From contig NMRB01000288.1 in the NCBI GenBank assembly GCA_002633025.1, forward strand, positions 209,744 through 273,743: DNA of 64,000 bases. The letters run 5' to 3'. The DNA is from Notospermus geniculatus. Lineage: Eukaryota > Nemertea > Pilidiophora > Heteronemertea > Lineidae. Made by a program: the position numbers and the translations under genes. This document shows positions 41,471 through 51,879 of the stretch, piece by piece. The notes beneath the pieces are model-generated. The model saw only the letters and a list, made by a program, of their open reading frames with translations, had not been told where the DNA came from and did not search any database. The first letter of the stretch is position 1. Each line of letters starts with the position of its first letter.

Positions 41471-42318
41471 CCGACGACCGTTGAAGCGGAAAATTTAGCT
41501 GGGTAGACACATTGTGCATTACTGCAGACAGAGCCATGGGGGTTCAGAACAGTCGATTGGCCAAAGGGGAATGCTACACCCCTGGAAATCAGTTTGCCTT
41601 CCCATTTACATTTCATTTGTATTCTTTCGCCATCGATTTAAGCCCTTATCGTGGTCCTTGTGTCGTGTCGACGTCCCTTTCTTAAGAATACAGCGGAAAT
41701 TACTGTAGTCAACTCATTGCTAATCAGGACTCATGAAGGAAACGTCACTGGCTTCGTAGATAATGATGTCGTTCGATTCCACCCACATCAGAGGGGTTAC
41801 CGCCTCAGACGCTGGTCAGATCAAAGGTTCTCCTTAGATGGGCATTAGCGTAGATTCCTTGGTGGTATTAGGCAGACAACAGACGTCTTACGACGGAATC
41901 CGTGGACAACAAATGAGTTTTTGTGAAGGCTGGGGCCGAGGTTATTGTGGTGTTTAATACAGAAAGAATGCCAATCGGATTAGGTTCATTGGGTCAGGCC
42001 CCGCATTGTTCACATCCTCCCACAGCAGGGGTTTTCACCTCGCTCCTCTTCATCCGCTCACACACAAAGGGAGCGAGCAGTAAGAACGCCTGATATTCTC
42101 AGGATGATTGTTCATCTTGAGAGCCAGTCATTTCACTGGACCCTTTTGATCTCCTCGTGCCCTGAGCTAATAGGTAGCTTTTCGGGTGAGCCTGCTGTGC
42201 TGATGTTCTGTCGATGTCAGGTCGACCTTGCGTTGGCACAGAACAGGCGGCGACCGACTTTTCAGGATCACTTCGCCTCTGAGCAACGACCGTGCGGAAC
42301 AAGTCACTCTCCGATATG
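41471..42318. other. No feature recognised except a hairpin-repeat unit at 42010-42070
   Basis: Frames at 42099-42430 run on into the hAT-like insertion. Removing the insertion joins a ~200-bp open stretch (42200-42800), but no motif is recognised. Confidence 0.4.
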
Positions 42319-42661
42319 GTATGACACATCTTGTCCAAAGAAGGCTATCGACTCCGTCTTTAGCCTTGTCCGAATCCTGTCATCTTTTCCGTTAATGCAT
42401 AAATTATTAATGAACCTGACCCCTACTTGACCCCGCCTCCGAGCCAATCAGAACTCGCGAAACAAATCACCGTTGGACACTTTCTTTGCTCTTCACGCTC
42501 GCATTTGTAACACTGGATTTTGATTGGCACGTCGATTTTCCTTCGCGCCCCGATGATTGGCTGAGGCTCTCACCCCCTCAGAAACGGGAAATGTGATGGA
42601 TTCGAACCAGGCTAGATGGCCGTCAGGCCAGATAGACTGGTGAGCACCAGATGGTATGACA
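42319..42661. mobile_element. hAT-like MITE, second copy, 8-bp target duplication
   Basis: The element proper is 42327-42653 (327 bp), flanked by GTATGACA at 42319-42326 and 42654-42661; inverted relative to 4051-4380. Ends CATCTTGTCC and CACCAGATG. Two independent 8-bp duplications settle the element's limits. Confidence 0.9.
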
Positions 42662-42960
42662 TTGCTGCAGTTGCGTCTTACCTCCGACGATCTGCATCAG
42701 CCGCCGATGAAAACGATCACGAAATCACCGAGTTGAACATGTTCAACTTCTGCGCCACGGAAATGGATCATGAGTTCATTTCGCAGTCGACCTGACTCGA
42801 GTTAAAGATTCCCTGCGCGTGGATGCCGCCTTGTGTTCCACGCTGTGCGCACACATTTTCACTTTTGCGACCTGACCACGATTTCTTCACCTGTTCGGTG
42901 GCGATTAGATCACTTGCGATATCATCTCGTGTGCTCCTGGCTTGACTGACCCCAGAACTA

Positions 42961-43812
42961 GGGGCTTACAGGTCGACATTGCGTCTTGAAGCAACTCTAC
43001 TCGCGGCAACTACATGTAGCTTTCCGGCGATGTAGCCCAGGATATCGAAAATCAGGGGAACCTAGAACCTACATAAACTCCTATTACAATGTTTATGGAC
43101 TTCTATTACAAATTCAACTGTGCATGTACTGCTAACTTTTTCCTCGTCCGTTTTAGACCCTATAAATGTATTACCAATAGATAGAAATATGGCACCTCTG
43201 AGTCAGATAGGCATGATTTGAACATTATATGTTGTCGCTGTGTTGTAGAAATGACATATTACGTCATATTTTGCCCAAAATCAACAAATCTGCCGTTTTC
43301 ACAACAAATACGAGTTTATGGATGTTCTAATCATGCCTATCTGACTAATGTAGGATCTCAAATAAACACCAATTACGGGCACTTCGGGGGGTCGGATTTG
43401 AAGGGACTTTTTATGTGATGTTTGGAGGGGTATACTAAACCATATAAAGCAAAAAGAAATTCTGTTGCAATTTGTTCTAGGTCAAATCATACTTTTCCTG
43501 GACTAATGGAAGCAAGTCGGAGTGACTGATCAGTTGCCGATTTTGTCGACCTGAGCGCGCTTGCGTCTCCGAGCAACTGCCGGATCCGCGAGTTGCCCAT
43601 GTTCTACTTTTTGGCGACTACAGTGTAGTTGTCGGAATGGACCGAGGGCATGGAAGACGGGCTGTAGACATGAACGTGGTTCGAGGTAACTGCCAGTTGT
43701 TCCAAGTTCCTATTAATCGCTGAAATGTCGACCTGCGCGTGGTGGGTTTTTGATCTGCGACGGATCCGTCGAGTTGCTCCAAGACGTAATGTCGACCTTT
43801 AAGCCCCTTAAA
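42961..43812. mobile_element. Element S, full-length, ~850 bp
   Basis: AGGGGCTTACAGGTCGACAT at the left (with GCGTCTTGAAGCAACTC) and inverse at 43775-43810 (GAGTTGCTCCAAGACG, TCGACCTTTAAGCCCCTT). The middle has an AT-rich block with a TCTGA.TAGGCATGATT inverted pair (43202, 43335). No transposase. Confidence 0.78.
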
Positions 43813-44439
43813 ACGTGACACCGCACGTAAGATCTTCGATCGCCTTTCTTCACGGAGACAAACTGCTTGACCGATTATGAGAGAACCTCATGATTAGTTC
43901 TCTTGGAAAGCGGCTTCATCATCCACTTAGACACGACCAATCACCACATATTGAATTAGTAACGACCCTTAGAGGAACTAATACGATCAGCATCCCCTGG
44001 TCCAGTGCTCCAAGAACTCCTCACGATGATGATAACGTGAGGTGACTGTAACCGTATCTCTTGAGGTATGCTTTACATTGTAAAGCGGTACACTATTCTT
44101 CAGTACCCCTCCCCTGGCGGCGGCATCGGGAACTAATAGGCGATAAGACTGGTGTCTTGTCCAACGCACACACAGCCTGTGGTAGCAACTAGACTGGACT
44201 GATTTTATGTCGAAGCCTTGGCTGACACATTTCCAGCAGACGGTGAGCCCAAAATGACCGCCCTCCTTTTCATCATTTGAGAAGTTTGGCGCGCTGTGAC
44301 ACCATCACCAACCCTTCATCAGGTAAGGTACCATGCCTCAACTCATTCTTTTACGTGTAGCAACAGTCTCAGTGCCCAAATGGTATACATGTATTTACAT
44401 GTATATACAAATAGGTAAATTTGAAAAGTCTTGTCGAGC
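43813..44439. other. No feature recognised
   Basis: Nothing supportable. Confidence 0.4.
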
Positions 44440-44880
44440 ACGGAGAAAAAGTGTCGGCAGACAAAAGCAGTAGCAACAATAGATGGAATAGCTGGTCCTA
44501 TGTGAAAAAGTAGCAGACTCAAAAGCAGTCGCAACAATAGATGGAATAGCTGGTCCTATGTGAAAAAGCCTCGGGACATAAAAAGCAGTAGCAACAATAG
44601 ATGGAATAGCTGGTTCTATTTGAAAACGGGTCGCGACTCTATTCCAAGGCAGTAGCAACAATAGGTTGAATACAGTAGCTGGTCCTATGTGAAAAAGTGT
44701 CGAGGACTCAAAAGCAGTACTAACAATAGATGAAATAGCTGGTCCTGTGTGAAAGTGTCGGGACTCAAAAGCAGTAAGTAACAATAGATGGAATAGCTGG
44801 TCCTATGTGAAAAGGTGTCGGGGACTCAAAAGCAGTGGCGACAATAACAACAGAATAGGATATCCACTCGTGTTGGAAAA
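44440..44880. repeat. ~59-bp minisatellite, seven units
   Basis: AGCAACAATAGATGGAATAG, CTGGTCCTATGTGAAAAAG and ACTCAAAAGCAGT repeat with modest drift and small indels. The long minus-strand frame across it is a by-product. Confidence 0.92.
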
Positions 44881-45291
44881 AGTGTTGAACTCTAAAATCT
44901 TGACAGACAATAAACGCTGGCCGGTTGACTTTGACATTGGACACCTAAAAATCCAGTAAAGCCGTTTTGATCTGATCAACTCCGAGGAAATTCAATTACA
45001 TGTATATGAATTCTAGCGTGCCATGAATATGGATACCCTTATCAGGAATGATGAGATTTTGAATAACGTCACACGATAGCATGCTAAGCTAGTTTAAAGT
45101 GTCACACAAGTTGGAAACTGCCAAGGACAGGAGTGACGGAATTATCAGGGATTGCAGTCGCTGATAACACGATCTTCATGGCTAAGAAGTAAGAAGTATG
45201 GATAACCTTGTCATGTGGACTGATTTTCATCAAATCCAGAGTATGAAATTGGATTCAGTTTGGACTGATACTCGATTGGACAAAATCGGAC
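44881..45291. other. No feature recognised
   Basis: Nothing supportable. Confidence 0.4.
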
Positions 45292-45680
45292 TTAAAGCGA
45301 ATGGCTCGCGGGGTTTGTTGTGACGCCATGACAGTTGGTCATCGATATCAAGCAGCATTTTGAGAAAAAGGCAAAAGAAGGATTTTAGTTTAATGGGAAA
45401 TGCATTAGACAGCCAAACTTCGGAGGCGCATTCTGCAAAATCTGCCGCTTCAAAATCAATGGGAATAGTACAAAATGTACATCTTGACCTACTGAATTTG
45501 AAAACGTCATTAACCCATTTTAACAAATTTTTAATGGAACCTCGTCCCCAGTGTTTACATTCGCATATTTGCACAGGTGTTGCGTATGGCTGGGGCACGG
45601 CTTTGCCTGGAGGCTAGATTCACTCTCTATGGAAGGTACCACCAAAAATGTAAACAAACCCCGCGAGCCATTCGCTTTAA
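45292..45680. mobile_element. TTAA-flanked MITE, 28-bp perfect TIR
   Basis: TTAAAGCGAATGGCTCGCGG at the left and inverse ending CGCTTTAA at 45677-45680. The second end of the same family lies beside the gap at 41442. Confidence 0.88.
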
Positions 45681-46638
45681 CGTTACACGAAGTGTCATCC
45701 ATATTGTATTAGAACATATCCTCGCTGGCCAGGGCCATCTGTCCCATTTTTGGCAGAGCAATGATTTTTTAGCAAGAAGAATTTAATCACATGAAAATTC
45801 GAGTATTTTGCTCTCAGATGCCAGGAAAATGCGGGCAATGGACACAAAAGTTTAGGTAAAACATGATTGTAAGTCAGGATGCGTTTGGTAGTGTTACATC
45901 ATGCTTGGACAATGAATGGCGACGACGTCATGTGGGAGAATTAAATTGGCCACGATTTTTGTTCGAAAGGTCTATCGACATGCACACTTCGCGGGCCACG
46001 AAAATCATTGTTTATTTACATTTTGTTTGTTTATGTCGCAGAACAAGAGAAGTGGACACTTTTTTCAGGGGGACATTACTCTTACATCGGGGCATCTGGA
46101 AGTTGCCGAAGGAATGGAACAGAGAGCAGAATTAAACAGCTGGCGATTCTATGAAGTTTCGAATATGATCGGATGAGATGGGAAAAACTGACTTTGATTC
46201 CATCAGAGCTTTTGCTCTGTCTCTCAGACACGTGTCGTTCTGATCATTATGGTATTGGCGTATTGGTTCATCATGGTCTGGTTAACTCGCCGCGACAGTG
46301 TGAATCGCAAAACGAATGACGTCAAAAGAAATGCCTTTCGGTAGTCCAGGCACAACTAACCGATCATTGGAACATTTCTTAGGCACGAATGATCAGAGAA
46401 AATTAGCAAGCTTTGGGAGAGACAACAAAGCAGGTCATTATATCGAGGATGTAGACGGTGTCTGTTGTTCCGTTGCCAGCAGGGTCTGGGTCAATTGTAA
46501 TGAGTTTTGGAGCAGTTTCCAGAGACAAGGTCCCGGCTTTTGCTCACGAAGAAACTTGCATAATAAACACGGTGTACAATCAACCTTGCCGTACAGCTAC
46601 GGGAGAAAGTTCCGGTCACATACACCTGGCAAAACTGA
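45681..46638. other. No gene recognised; one MITE fragment
   Basis: AGAAGTGGACACTTTTTTCAG at ~46048 matches the 57.1 kb MITE. Open frames at 45863-46176 and 46316-46669 have no motif. Confidence 0.4.
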
Positions 46639-46965
46639 GATTCCAAATTACTATAAATACCACTGCTAAGGGCAAAATGACAGTCCTAGGTGAACGAATA
46701 CACTATAAAAGGCATGCTGCTGTAATATCTCCCAGAAATTCGCAGGAGAACGCATCGAAAATCGGCAATTTTAAAATGAACTGTACGGCTGCGGGAGAAT
46801 TAGACTTCTCCCGTAGCCGTACAGTTCATTTTAAAATTGCCGATTTTCCATGCGTTCTCTTGCGAATTTCTGGGGGATACTGCAGCAGCTAGGCTTTTTG
46901 GTGTATTCATTCGCCTTGTGTTATCATTTTGCCCTCAGCATGGTATTTATAGTGATTTGGAATTA
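46639..46965. mobile_element. Large fold-back, ~160-bp arms
   Basis: Centre near 46803; inner arms are almost exact (GGCAATTTTAAAATGAACTG, CCGTACAG), outer arms drift (CTATAAATACCAC / GTGGTATTTATAG-like). Mirrored open frames on both strands result from the symmetry and are not genes. Confidence 0.85.
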
Positions 46966-47150
46966 CTTGGTGTTTCTATGAAGGACCAGTAGGGTACATG
47001 ATAAAACATGATAATCTTCCTATATTGGAAGCTCTCTGGTTTCTTTCCTCTAATTTACACGTGATGCCAAAAGTTCTAGCTGACCCCCCCCCCAGACGAA
47101 AAAAAATCGTCTCTCTGGGCATCAAGAAATTTTGAGATGGCCCCTTAATG
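46966..47150. mobile_element. Partial copy of the 29.3-kb MITE
   Basis: GGTGTTTCTATGAAGGACCA, ATCTTCCTATATTGGAAG and TCGTCTCTCTGGGCATCAAG match 29430-29625; the left terminus is missing, replaced by the palindrome before it. Confidence 0.8.
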
Positions 47151-47484
47151 GAAATACTGCCTTTTACAAATTTGATGGCCGATTGGCCCTAACACATAAC
47201 AAAAAATTGTCCTTTATGAATATAATCGACCACAGTGTTTTTCCTTACTCTGATGATTAAATAAGATAAGAGAAGAGATTGCAGTCTTAAGAATCCATGA
47301 CAACAACACGGCCGATCTCATTCAAGTCGTTGGGCAAACCCAACGCAATAATTAAACAGCATACAAAGTCTCTACGCGTGAAATTTGAAATTCGATAAGG
47401 CAATTACGAATTCCTATTTGCGTTTTATCGGATTGCAGCCTGCAAGATTTTTGACGTCAGTTTGAAGGATGTTAAGTTGTAGAG
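47151..47484. other. No feature recognised
   Basis: Nothing supportable. Confidence 0.4.
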
Positions 47485-47485
47485 T

Positions 47486-47880
47486 ACAGTGGTGTGGTGG
47501 TTCAGGTGTAATGTGTGAGAATGCCCCCCGTATGACAATGCCCGCTTTATTGTTCGGCGGGCACTCAAATACAGAAAGACATGTTGATCAGTGCCTCCCT
47601 CATTGTCACGTTGCCGCTTATTCCGTCAATGTTTTGTTTTGGGGCATTGGCAAACGGGGGGCAGTGAAAAACATTACACCGGTCTCCGACTAGCGGTCAG
47701 AGGGTCCGGAGTTCGAATCCCACTGTGGCGTGAGACTTTGGGCAAGTCTCTTCGCCTTCCTTGCCTCACTCCACCCAGGTGAATAAATGGGTACCGGTCG
47801 GAAATGCTCAGACTGTAGCGCTGAATGAGCAGCTCAACTGAGTCCTACTTGAAGACTTCAGAATAGACCGGGGTAAAAGT
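47486..47880 (+). mobile_element. tRNA-derived SINE, interrupted in its D arm
   Basis: GTGGTGTGGTGGTTCA, then a 176-bp MITE (47505-47680), then GGTCTCCGACTAGCGGTCAG, GGTCCGGAGTTCGAATCCC, the GGGCAAGTCTCT tail and AAATGGGTACCGG. Joining across the MITE gives the same head as 25083. Confidence 0.85.
47505..47680. mobile_element. GGTGTAA-family MITE, 176 bp
   Basis: GGTGTAATG ... CATTACACC, with GAATGCCCCCCGTATGACAA and GCCGCTTATTCCGTCAAT inside. The inverted full copy at 58463-58638 is also 176 bp. Confidence 0.88.
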
Positions 47881-47904
47881 GTCAAGTCGGATGAATTTCA
47901 AAGT

Positions 47905-48111
47905 TTAAAGGAGCACGGTATGCGATGTTTAATATGTAATTTGACTGCCGATGTAGAGGGAGCCACCTAGCGGCAGCAATACAAACTACAAAAATCCATT
48001 ACAAAATGTACGCAGTAAATCGGGCCATTCGCTGAAACGTAGTTAGTCCCTTGGGTTGGAGAGTGGTGGCGCCGGCTGTCGAGAAAAAGTGGCAATACCG
48101 GGCTCCTTTAA
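47905..48111. mobile_element. TTAA-flanked MITE (TTAAAGGAGCACGGTAT), copy 2
   Basis: TTAA at both ends; CAATACCGGGCTCCTTTAA at the right. See 32585-32798. Confidence 0.9.
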
Positions 48112-48889
48112 TACACACCGTATAACTCTATCGGTCTAACGTCATGCGCTAAAAGACGCTCTTGCTGCAGGCGATATTTGTGGTAGCAACCATCTCCTGA
48201 AATACATTACGTCATGGAAATTAAGCCCAATTTCGTTGGTACTTCGTGTTTCGTCAGATTTGCGAAACCTCACTAACGCTTCGCCGACGAAACCTGTTAG
48301 TGCTAGGGAGGCCTTGCCGTGTCGATCAACAACAAAGGCCAACAAGGAGAAGATGAGCTCCGATAAGCGTCTTGTCGATCTGATACTATACAAACAAAGA
48401 CGCTTTATCCGATTATTTCTATATATCCTTCAAGGAACAACCAACACTAAGACAGTGCGAAGACCAAAATATCACATGTAGGGTATCGCTCTTCAAAGAC
48501 ACGGTGCATATGCGGAATACCATTGTGCACCAGTCAACACGATTACCCTAATTTCCTTACAGGGTAAGTGCGTTCAACTGTCAGGTTTTTTGCGAGTTAA
48601 CGAACGTATCAGCGTTTTCCAAAGGGAGAAGCAGCAGGATGCTGACGTCGCTTAAAAACTGAAAGAAACTAACAGGAAGTCACTCCGTTGCAGTATTTTT
48701 CTGGCCACTTCCGCCATTAAACCGAACTGCCCCGCAGCAAATGCCGATTTGGTCGGTACCAACGCCAGAGAGACGTGTTTTTTGTGAAACGCATTACGAC
48801 ATATTGGCTAGGCTAACTAGAAAACGCCGCAGTGATGCACTTTAAAAATGAATGGAGAAATGTTGCCAACTTCTGTGCCCAAAAAATCA
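48112..48889. other. No feature recognised
   Basis: Plus and minus open frames overlap at 48142-48481; no motif. Confidence 0.4.
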
Positions 48890-49900
48890 CTCGCCTTACT
48901 CCTGTTCACGTACTGAGGAGAGTGTGTTGTGGCAGACGAATTTTAGGCTGAAAACAAATGAATGGACAATTCTTTTAAAAAATCAAGACCCAGATGTCGC
49001 TCGTCTTTTCCGCTCAAAAATGCACGTGTATTGCCGCAGACATGTTTTTTGGCTGAGGTCGAGCAAGCAGGTCTTCAAAATCCTAGGCCCACAAGAATTC
49101 ACCATTCGTTCTTTCTTCCGCTCAAAAATACACGTGTATTGAGAAGACATTTTTGGGTAGAAGATTAGTCGAGCAGTTCTTCAAACTTGGGCCCACCAAA
49201 AGTCACTCTCTTGTATTTCCGCTCAAAAAATACACGTGTATTGTGACAAACAGATTTTGGGTAGAAGATTACTGGACGGAACAGTTCTTCAAATTTTTCT
49301 GGGCCAACAAGAAGTGACTGTCTTGTATTTCCGCTCAAGAAATGCACCTGTATTTCCGCCGGGAGACATGTTTTTGGTTGAGTAGTAGTACTGTGATAGA
49401 CATGTTTAGGACTTAAGATTCTTCGAACAGTTCTTCAAACGTCTGGGCCCATAGGAAATCACTGACTTCCATTTCTCTTCAAAAATACACGTGTATTTGC
49501 GGGAGACATGTTTTGGTAGAAGATTATCTGGGCCTAAAGGAAATCAATGACTTCCATTTCTCTTCAAAAATACACGTGTATTTGCGGGAGACATGTTTTG
49601 GTAGAAGATTATCTGGGCCCAAAGGAAATCACTGACTTCCATTTCTCTTCAAAAATACACGTGTATTTGCGGGAAAAATGCTTTGGTAAGATTAATGAAC
49701 AGAGCAGTTTTTCAAAACTTTTTGGCCACAAGACGTCACTTTTCTTTATTTCCGCTCCCTCAAAAATACACGTGTATTATGCCAAACATGTTCTGCAGTT
49801 TTTCAAACTTCTGGGCCCACAAAAAGTCATTCGTCTTGTATTACCGCTCAAAAATACACTCACGTGCAGACGTCTTATTGGACCAGACTCCTCAAGCAGT
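48890..49900. repeat. ~80-115-bp tandem array with an ACACGTGTAT core
   Basis: Units carry CGCTCAAAAATACACGTGTA, GACATGTTTTGGTAGAAGAT, CAGTTCTTCAAAC and GGGCCCA. Eight or nine copies of the ACACGTGTATT core, with one unit altered (CACCTG at ~49345). Units at 49500-49660 are shorter (82 bp) and nearly identical. Confidence 0.9.
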
Positions 49901-50500
49901 TAGCAAACGCTAGTTCGTAATGAGGACTGCTACTGTCCGTTTGATCTAAAGACGTGTACTTCGGATTAATAGCCCCAGTCCAGGCAGGTAGACCTAATAG
50001 CACAGGGTTATTGCCCAGCTGCATGATTTGATTGCGAAATTTCATGATGCGGCTCATCTTGAAGATTGACATCATTTATTCATGCTAAGAAAATGACAAG
50101 GTTGGAATGGACGGATTTCCATTTAGTATGCCTCTTATGGTCTCAAGTATCTTTAACCCCACCTGCTAGGTGGGTTTCCACTTCACATACAAAATATACT
50201 ACATGTAGTTGTTGGAATTNCCATGGCTGTTTTCTCTCGTTGGCGATGACGTCACCCGCTGTTGGCGTTTTTGGCGTTTTGACGGGCGTTTTGGATGCGA
50301 TATCGCCAACAGCGTTAAAATCGCCGCGATAAAAACGCCCGCCAAATCGGCCTTTTACGGCCGAATACACCGAATGCGATTTCGCAAACGCTGTGCAAAG
50401 CATGCAAAAACAGCTTTGTATGGTAAGTTGCAGTGAAGCATGATATAACAAAGATTCTGACCGTATGCGTTGAAAAATCGCTTCCTTTGTTCAGAAAAGT
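49901..50500. other. No feature recognised; GC-rich palindromic patch 50255-50365
   Basis: GGCGTTTT and inverse AAAACGCC recur (50265-50340), as do GGCCTTTTACGGCC palindromes. One N at 50220. Confidence 0.45.
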
Positions 50501-50528
50501 TTACCGAAACACTGATTGGTGCGAGCAG

Positions 50529-50915
50529 TTGTTGACAAGTATTCTCTCAGCGATAGATAAACCGAATTCATTGGAAATTTTCACAGAGTAACCTTAGGGT
50601 ATCATCAACAAGTCTGCAAAATATCTAGGAGATCGGTCGCAAATTATGCGAGTATTGTCAAATTCTAAACAGGATGTCAACACCTGCATGAACATGATGA
50701 AGGTCACATTGCACAGCTCTGACATTGGATTTTTTGACATGCTGTTTTGAATTTGACAATACTCGCATATTTTGCAACCGATCTCCTAGATATTTCGTAG
50801 ACTTGTTGATGATACCCTAAGGTTACTCTGTGAAAATTTCCAATGAATTCGGTTAATCTATCACTGAGAAAATGCTTGTCAAAAAGCGGTTCACTTTTTT
50901 GGGACACCCGATATA
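50529..50915. mobile_element. Fold-back element, ~165-bp arms
   Basis: GACAAGTATTCTCTCAGCGA and CCGAATTCATTGGAAATTTT pair with inverses at 50820-50890; centre near 50700. The right edge TTTTTTGGGACACCCGATAT resembles mariner-type ends, but no transposase frame remains. Confidence 0.8.
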
Positions 50916-51618
50916 TGAACACAAAATTTCTACTCAATACGTACCTGCAGCGCGTGCTTTTTTCCATAGAATGGTGAACCTGAAACGAAAGAAAACAAGT
51001 TCATGAAGAAGGATTGCTTTGAAATCTAAAGCCGGATGAGTACATTCGGAAATCTCATTGAGATCATCTCAGATCAGGCATGATTTCCAATCCGCGGACA
51101 TGAATTTGTATGCGTGCTGCCAGCGTCGGTAGGGCGGGTCCAGCTGTGATGATCTCAAAGACAAGACATGCGGCACTGCAGTCGCCGGGACGATTTCAAT
51201 TCGTACCTAAGAAAGACGTTGGGCGGCGCTGCAGTCGTTGGGATGATCTCGAGTCGTAGCTTAAGGCGTAAGGTGGCGCTGCAGTCGTCGATACGATCTC
51301 GAGTCGCAGCTTAGTAAGACGTTGGGAGGCGCTGCAGTCGTCGGGACGATTTCAAGTCGTAGCTAAGGAAGACGTTGGGCGGCGCTGCAGTCGTCGGTAC
51401 GACCTCGAGTCGTAACTACGGAAGACATTGCGCGGCGCTTGGAGTCATAGCTAAGAAAAACGTTGGGCGGCGCTGCAGCGGTCGGCACGATCTCGAGTCG
51501 AAGAAATGCATCCGGCAGCGCTGCATTCGTCGGGACGATCTCGAGTCGTAGCTACGCAAGACGTTGGGCGGGGCTGCAGTCGTAAAAATGATTTGGAGTC
51601 GTAGATGACACGTTATAA

Positions 51619-51879
51619 ATAATTTGTAACCAAAGAACGAGAAAGCACAAAAATTGACACACAAAATGATGAATATCAAGAAGTCAACTTCCAGAATCTT
51701 GCAAATTTTCGACCCCAACGGGGGTCTTCATCAGGCATTTTTCAGTTGGAGAGATCAGAAAAGACTGTCTTTTCTGGTCTCTCCAACTGAAAAGTGGCTG
51801 AGGAAGACCCCCGTTGGGGTCGAAAATTTGCAAGATTCTGGAAGTTGACTTCTTAATACAAGTGTTTATAATTTGTAAC
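51619..51879 (-). mobile_element. Hammerhead-motif element, copy 8, canonical core
   Basis: The element proper is 51631-51867 (237 bp), flanked by the 12-bp repeat ATAATTTGTAAC (51619-51630, 51868-51879). On the minus strand: CTGATGA (51728-51734), A, GACCCC, loop CGTT, GGGGTC (51711-51726), GAAA (51707-51710), a stem AATTTG/CAA(G)ATT, then C and TGGAAGTTGACTTCTTG, and the tail TTTTGTGTGTCAATTTTTGT. A second, opposed core (CTGAGGA) makes it a fold-back. Confidence 0.88.
51690..51740 (-). ncRNA. Hammerhead-ribozyme-like motif
   Basis: Matches the invariant hammerhead core boxes (CTGANGA, GAAA) in correct order round a perfect 6-bp stem II, with a stem III one bulge short of perfect and a cleavable TTC-type triplet. 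Stem I is the weak point: the bases before CTGATGA (ATGC) do not pair well with those after the triplet (TGG), so self-cleavage is uncertain. In copies 5 and 7 a CCAG/CTGG stem I is possible with one extra C. Confidence 0.5.

Noticed and set aside
40785-41537. Frames of 211 to 246 codons on both strands
   Set aside because: They cross 597 N; only the ends are real sequence.
44395-44784. 129-codon minus-strand frame with repeated peptides
   Set aside because: Derived from the 59-bp minisatellite; reading is shifted between units by indels.
46458-46892. 144-codon open frame
   Set aside because: It spans the centre of a large palindrome, which creates mirrored open frames on both strands.
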